Assembly: GCA_016936235.1 (NCBI GenBank) | Contig: JAFGPK010000063.1 | Location: forward strand, 1 to 35,855 | DNA from: Candidatus Fermentibacteraceae bacterium | Lineage (GTDB): Bacteria; Fermentibacterota; Fermentibacteria; Fermentibacterales; JCC-6 | Direction: 5' to 3' | DNA: 35,855 nucleotides | In this document: positions 33,060 through 35,855 of the stretch, one piece after another | How positions within the stretch are numbered: the first letter of the stretch is position 1 | Layout of the letters: each line of letters starts with the position of its first letter | The notes under the pieces: model-generated | Database searches by the model: none | What the model was told of the DNA's origin: nothing | Seen by the model: the letters and a program-made list of their open reading frames with translations, nothing else | Position numbers and translations under genes: made by a program

Positions 33060-33088
33060 CCTTTATCCCAAAGCACATATTTAGTCAA
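33060..33088 (-). promoter_or_regulatory. promoter of the HD phosphohydrolase gene
   Basis: On the minus strand TTGACT (33088-33083) and TAAAGG (33065-33060) are spaced by 17 bases and lie about 65 bases upstream of the start at 32995. Confidence 0.6.
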
Positions 33089-33116
33089 TTCCCTGGTTGA
33101 AGTAAATGAACGGGAG

Positions 33117-33145
33117 TTGCACGGCTGTATGAGGTTGGCAATATT
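33117..33145 (+). promoter_or_regulatory. possible promoter of the PHP operon
   Basis: TTGCAC (33117-33122), a 17-base spacer, then AATATT (33140-33145). Transcription would begin about 17 bases before the ATG at 33169 and leave room for GGAGGTG. Both boxes are imperfect. Confidence 0.45.
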
Positions 33146-33168
33146 CAGCCTTCCGGAGGTGACAGACC

Positions 33169-34077
33169 ATGGCCAGAGTGGACCTTCATATACACAGCAC
33201 CGCGTCCGATGGTATCATGACCCCTTCGGAGATCGTCGGAACTGCTCTCGAGAGATCTCTCACCATGATATCCATCACTGATCACGATACGCTTGACGGT
33301 ATTCCGGAGGCAGCCGGCGCCGCTGCGGATTCGGGGATCATCTTTGTGCCCGGAGTGGAGCTCAGTGTCGAAATCGAATCCGACGGTTCCGTCACCGCCC
33401 ATCTGCTGGGCTACTTTCCGGGAGCCGGGATCGGGGAGCTGGTCAGAGATTCCACACCGCTCGGGGAGGCTATCACATTTGTACAGGGCGGCCGCAGGCG
33501 GAGGAATCCGAGGATTCTTGAGAAGCTCAGGGCCAGCGGCGTCTACATACTTATGAACGAAGTGGAACTCCTGTCCGATGGAGATGTCGTGGGTAGACCG
33601 CATATCGCCCAGGCTATGGTGGACGCAGGTTATGTGGGCAGCCTGAAGGAAGCCTTCAACAGGTTCCTGGGAAAGGGCAGACCGGCGTACGTGGAACGCG
33701 ACAGGCTCCCGGTGGGAAAGGCCATGGACGTTATCAGGGAAGCCGGCGGATTGCCGGTGATGGCGCATCCCGGATATATTCCCATGGACAGTGATGAAAT
33801 GCGGAAACTGTTCGGCAGGATGAAGGGGCTGGGTCTGTCGGGTGTGGAGGTTTACTATCCTACACACGCCCCCTCCATGGTGGAGTTCCTCCTGTCCGTT
33901 GCGGACGAGTTCGACCTGCTCGTGACAGGCGGAACGGATTTTCATGGCAGGGACGGAGAGGCCGCTCCGCTTGGAGGCTCCCCGGAAGGTTTCGCGGTAG
34001 AGACGGAAATGATCAGGGATTTTATGGACGTTTGTCTGGATTCACAGCGGGAGGTAATACATGGCCAAGCTCAGTGA
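33169..34077 (+). CDS. PHP-domain phosphoesterase (RNase AM / nucleoside bisphosphatase type)
   Basis: A 302-residue cytosolic protein. PHP metal motifs in order are DLHIHSTASDG (5-15), ITDHDTLDG, PGVELS, RPHIAQAMV, AHPGYI and GTDFHG at the end. This full set matches the YciV/RNase AM group, which removes phosphate from 3',5'-bisphosphates and trims RNA 5' ends in Escherichia coli. GGAGGTGACAGACC precedes the ATG. Its last 17 bases overlap the start of the next small gene. Confidence 0.92.
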   Translation: MARVDLHIHSTASDGIMTPSEIVGTALERSLTMISITDHDTLDGIPEAAGAAADSGIIFVPGVELSVEIESDGSVTAHLLGYFPGAGIGELVRDSTPLGEAITFVQGGRRRRNPRILEKLRASGVYILMNEVELLSDGDVVGRPHIAQAMVDAGYVGSLKEAFNRFLGKGRPAYVERDRLPVGKAMDVIREAGGLPVMAHPGYIPMDSDEMRKLFGRMKGLGLSGVEVYYPTHAPSMVEFLLSVADEFDLLVTGGTDFHGRDGEAAPLGGSPEGFAVETEMIRDFMDVCLDSQREVIHGQAQ

Positions 34078-34264
34078 GCTCATCGACAAGATCGACGTAG
34101 AGGCTAAGGAAGGCAGCCGGAAGAAGGCTCTTTTGATGATAGAGAAGCTTCTGGAGAAGGTTCCCGACAACGACGCGCTTCTGGCCAGGAAAGTGAAGTA
34201 CCAGAAGGAATACGAGTACGAGACCCGACTGGAAGCCCTGGAGAAGAAGTACGGCATCTCCTAG
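34061..34264 (+). CDS. small helical protein, TPR-like
   Basis: A 67-residue, strongly charged helical protein (EGSRKKALLMIEKLLEKVPD, NDALLARKVKYQKEYEYETR) that looks like one or two TPR-type helices followed by a coiled-coil stretch. GGGAGGTAATAC precedes the ATG, which lies inside the end of the PHP gene, so translation is coupled. No family could be named. Confidence 0.8.
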   Translation: MAKLSELIDKIDVEAKEGSRKKALLMIEKLLEKVPDNDALLARKVKYQKEYEYETRLEALEKKYGIS

Positions 34265-34268
34265 CAGC

Positions 34269-35054
34269 ATGAGGCTGCGTGTCGCGACCGCGGCGCTGCT
34301 GGTCCTCATCCTCTCCTGCGGACCCTCCGAAACCACACTTGATTCCCTTCGCAGCCAGGCGGAGATATTCAGCGCCAGGGTATCCTTCGCATGGCAGAAT
34401 CTCAGCACATTCCAGCTCAGGGGCAATGCCAGACTGGATGGAAGCAGCCTTGTCGCAAGGGGTCCCTTCGTTCTCTGGGGCGATCCGGAGAGAGTCCTCC
34501 TCAGGGGCGATTTCTACGGTCCGGACGGAAAACCCGTGGTATCGATAATGGGGAATTCCACCGGATTGACGGTGTACCTTCCCCGGGACGAGTACGCATC
34601 CTTCACCCCCCTGGGACTTCAGGCAGGAGGAGGCACCATCAGGGTCGAAGACCTGATCTTTCTCCTCAGGACCGGTTTTCCTCTAAGCCTGGAGCAGTGG
34701 CAGATCAGCGACCTTGCTGAATACGAGGAAGGGCGCATCATCTGGAGCTTCAGTACGGCGGAAGATGACACAATGATACTTGCCATGGATCCAGGGCGTC
34801 TTTTTCCCGGCCGGTGCAGCTGGGACGACGGCACTTTCACAATAAATGCATCGTCTCCCCACGACGAGTACAGGGCATGGCCATGGAGCTGGAGCACTAG
34901 GATCGGCGACAATGTGGTCGATCTCGAGTTAACAGATATCGCGATTACCCAGGTACCCTGGGAGGGTATATGGAGAATGTTCATCCCTGTTCCCGTGGAT
35001 TCCCTCGATGAGGCTCCCATCTGGCATCCTTCCGACACTCTGATGCAGAGGTAG
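34269..35054 (+). CDS. outer-membrane-type lipoprotein, LolB/DUF4292-like
   Basis: A 261-residue lipoprotein. The lipobox LILSC places the acylated Cys at residue 17. The mature chain has the order seen in LolB/LolA-like and DUF4292 proteins: FSARVSFAWQNLSTFQLRGNARL, GPFVLWGDPERVLLRGDFYG, GLTVYLPRDEYASF, then VEDLIFLLRTGFPLSLEQW. It probably folds as a half beta-barrel that binds lipid or lipoprotein in the periplasm. It follows the small helical gene by four bases and precedes mreB by about 130 bases. Confidence 0.83.
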   Translation: MRLRVATAALLVLILSCGPSETTLDSLRSQAEIFSARVSFAWQNLSTFQLRGNARLDGSSLVARGPFVLWGDPERVLLRGDFYGPDGKPVVSIMGNSTGLTVYLPRDEYASFTPLGLQAGGGTIRVEDLIFLLRTGFPLSLEQWQISDLAEYEEGRIIWSFSTAEDDTMILAMDPGRLFPGRCSWDDGTFTINASSPHDEYRAWPWSWSTRIGDNVVDLELTDIAITQVPWEGIWRMFIPVPVDSLDEAPIWHPSDTLMQR

Positions 35055-35124
35055 TGTTAACAGCAATCGGACCCCGCGGGCTCACTTTCGGGGAACCCTC
35101 CCTGGCCGTAGGACGCCGGCGGAG

Positions 35125-35153
35125 TTGACGCAGACGTGACTGTTTACTATTCA
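35125..35153 (+). promoter_or_regulatory. possible promoter of mreB
   Basis: TTGACG (35125-35130), a 17-base spacer, then TATTCA (35148-35153), about 32 bases before the ATG and in front of AGGAGG at 35175-35180. The -10 is imperfect, and read-through from the lipoprotein gene is also possible. Confidence 0.45.
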
Positions 35154-35185
35154 ACCTTGTACGGTCCAGTTTACAGGAGGGTTGT

Positions 35186-35855
35186 ATGGGTATCTCAGGC
35201 ACTTTAAGAGGCGTTTTCGGAAGGAAGCCAGGGGCGCTTCTTTCCAACTCCATGGCAATAGATCTGGGAACGGCCAACACGCTGATCTACCTTCAGGGGA
35301 AAGGCATCGTACTCGAGCAGCCCAGCGTGGTGGCCCTGGAGAGGGAGACCAACGCACTGGTGGCGGTGGGAGCAGAAGCGAAGTCGATGCTGGGACGAAC
35401 CGGTATGTCACTTCAGGCTATAAGACCTCTGAAGGATGGCGTGATAACCAACGCCACAGCCACCATGGCCATGCTGAGAGAGTTCCTGGGCATGGCCAGG
35501 ACGAGAAAACTATCCATGAGGCCGAGGGTTCTGGTTTGCGTTCCCAGCGGTATCACGGAGGTGGAGATATCGGCTGTCAAGACTGCGCTGGAAAGAGCGG
35601 GAGCCAGGGAGGTCCTCCTTGTGCCGGAACCTCTGGCATCGGCCATAGGTGTCGGAATTCCTGTTGAGGGCGCTGCGGGCAATATGGTGGTGGATATCGG
35701 AGGAGGCACTACGGAAGTGGCCGTGATAAGCCTTTCATCCATTGCGGCGAACAACTCCATCAGGATCGGCGGCGACGAGATAGACGAAGCCATATCCAGC
35801 TACCTGAAGAAACAGTACAGCCTGCTCATAGGGGAGAGGACGGCCGAGACCGTCA
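35186..35855 (+). CDS. mreB: rod-shape-determining actin homologue MreB, 3' partial
   Basis: The first 223 codons are present. The ATG at 35186 follows AGGAGG by five bases. Phosphate-1 motif MAIDLGTANTLIYLQGKGIV, then PSVVALE, RPLKDGVI, CVPSGITEVE, the LVPEPLASAIG loop, VVDIGGGTTEVAVISL (phosphate 2) and IRIGGDEIDEAI are all typical of MreB. It polymerises on the inner face of the membrane and directs elongation peptidoglycan synthesis. The N-terminal 22 residues (MGISGTLRGVFGRKPGALLS) are longer than usual and could form the membrane-binding amphipathic helix. mreC, mreD or mrdA would be expected to the right of the window. Confidence 0.96.
   Translation, partial: MGISGTLRGVFGRKPGALLSNSMAIDLGTANTLIYLQGKGIVLEQPSVVALERETNALVAVGAEAKSMLGRTGMSLQAIRPLKDGVITNATATMAMLREFLGMARTRKLSMRPRVLVCVPSGITEVEISAVKTALERAGAREVLLVPEPLASAIGVGIPVEGAAGNMVVDIGGGTTEVAVISLSSIAANNSIRIGGDEIDEAISSYLKKQYSLLIGERTAETV

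Noticed and set aside
1-35855. CRISPR array or long tandem repeats
   Set aside because: No regularly spaced repeats of 20 bases or more were seen anywhere in the window.

Overview
The window is a compact bacterial chromosome segment of roughly 58-60 % G+C by eye, with short intergenic gaps, strong AGGAGG-type ribosome binding sites, heavy AGG/AGA arginine usage and occasional TTG/GTG starts. Secreted proteins ending in FlgD-Ig or type IX-like C-terminal sorting domains, PQQ-type beta-propellers, an NAD(P)-linked [FeFe] hydrogenase and a long-form AhcY suggest an anaerobic, Gram-negative, uncultured lineage near the FCB group (something like Fermentibacteria or Eisenbacteria). This taxonomy is inference, because no rRNA or tRNA gene was found in the window.

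Layout. Positions 1-18.7 kb are all on the minus strand. In order they hold two GNAT acetyltransferases (one fused to a thioredoxin-like domain and cut by the window edge), a small DUF2007-like protein, a nuclease-like protein whose start is not a normal codon, a PQQ-repeat secreted protein, a DUF486 membrane protein, a decayed cupin fragment, and a large PQQ beta-propeller protein with a FlgD-type tail. These are followed by a GT-C membrane glycosyltransferase, two SAM methyltransferases with a small overlapping partner gene, a deaminase fused to an unrelated N-terminal domain, a secreted protein with a sorting tail, a YgjP-like metallopeptidase, two small exported proteins, a QueG-like Fe-S protein, a VOC protein, a conserved hypothetical and an S9 serine peptidase.

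Positions 18.7-20.6 kb are different in character. An AT-rich gene fuses a Jag_N-like module to ankyrin repeats, has its own promoter, and is flanked by about 300 bp on each side without a confident gene.

Positions 20.6-27.5 kb are on the plus strand and metabolic. An ArsR-methyltransferase fusion and ahcY form an operon with a consensus promoter that should give a leaderless transcript and that carries inverted repeats. It is followed by an operon of a stand-alone receiver domain, a NuoE-like, a NuoF-like and an [FeFe]-hydrogenase catalytic subunit, closed by a clear terminator, and then a conserved hypothetical.

Positions 27.6-35.9 kb hold a minus-strand tyrosine recombinase that keeps Arg-Arg-Tyr but lacks the other catalytic residues, with its own promoter and terminator. 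A plus-strand membrane sensor kinase with a receiver domain is translationally coupled to MgtC, followed by a minus-strand HD phosphohydrolase, a divergent PHP phosphoesterase/small protein/lipoprotein operon, and the first 223 codons of mreB. The strongest candidates for something undescribed are the atypical recombinase, the Jag_N-like/ankyrin fusion and the receiver-led hydrogenase operon.
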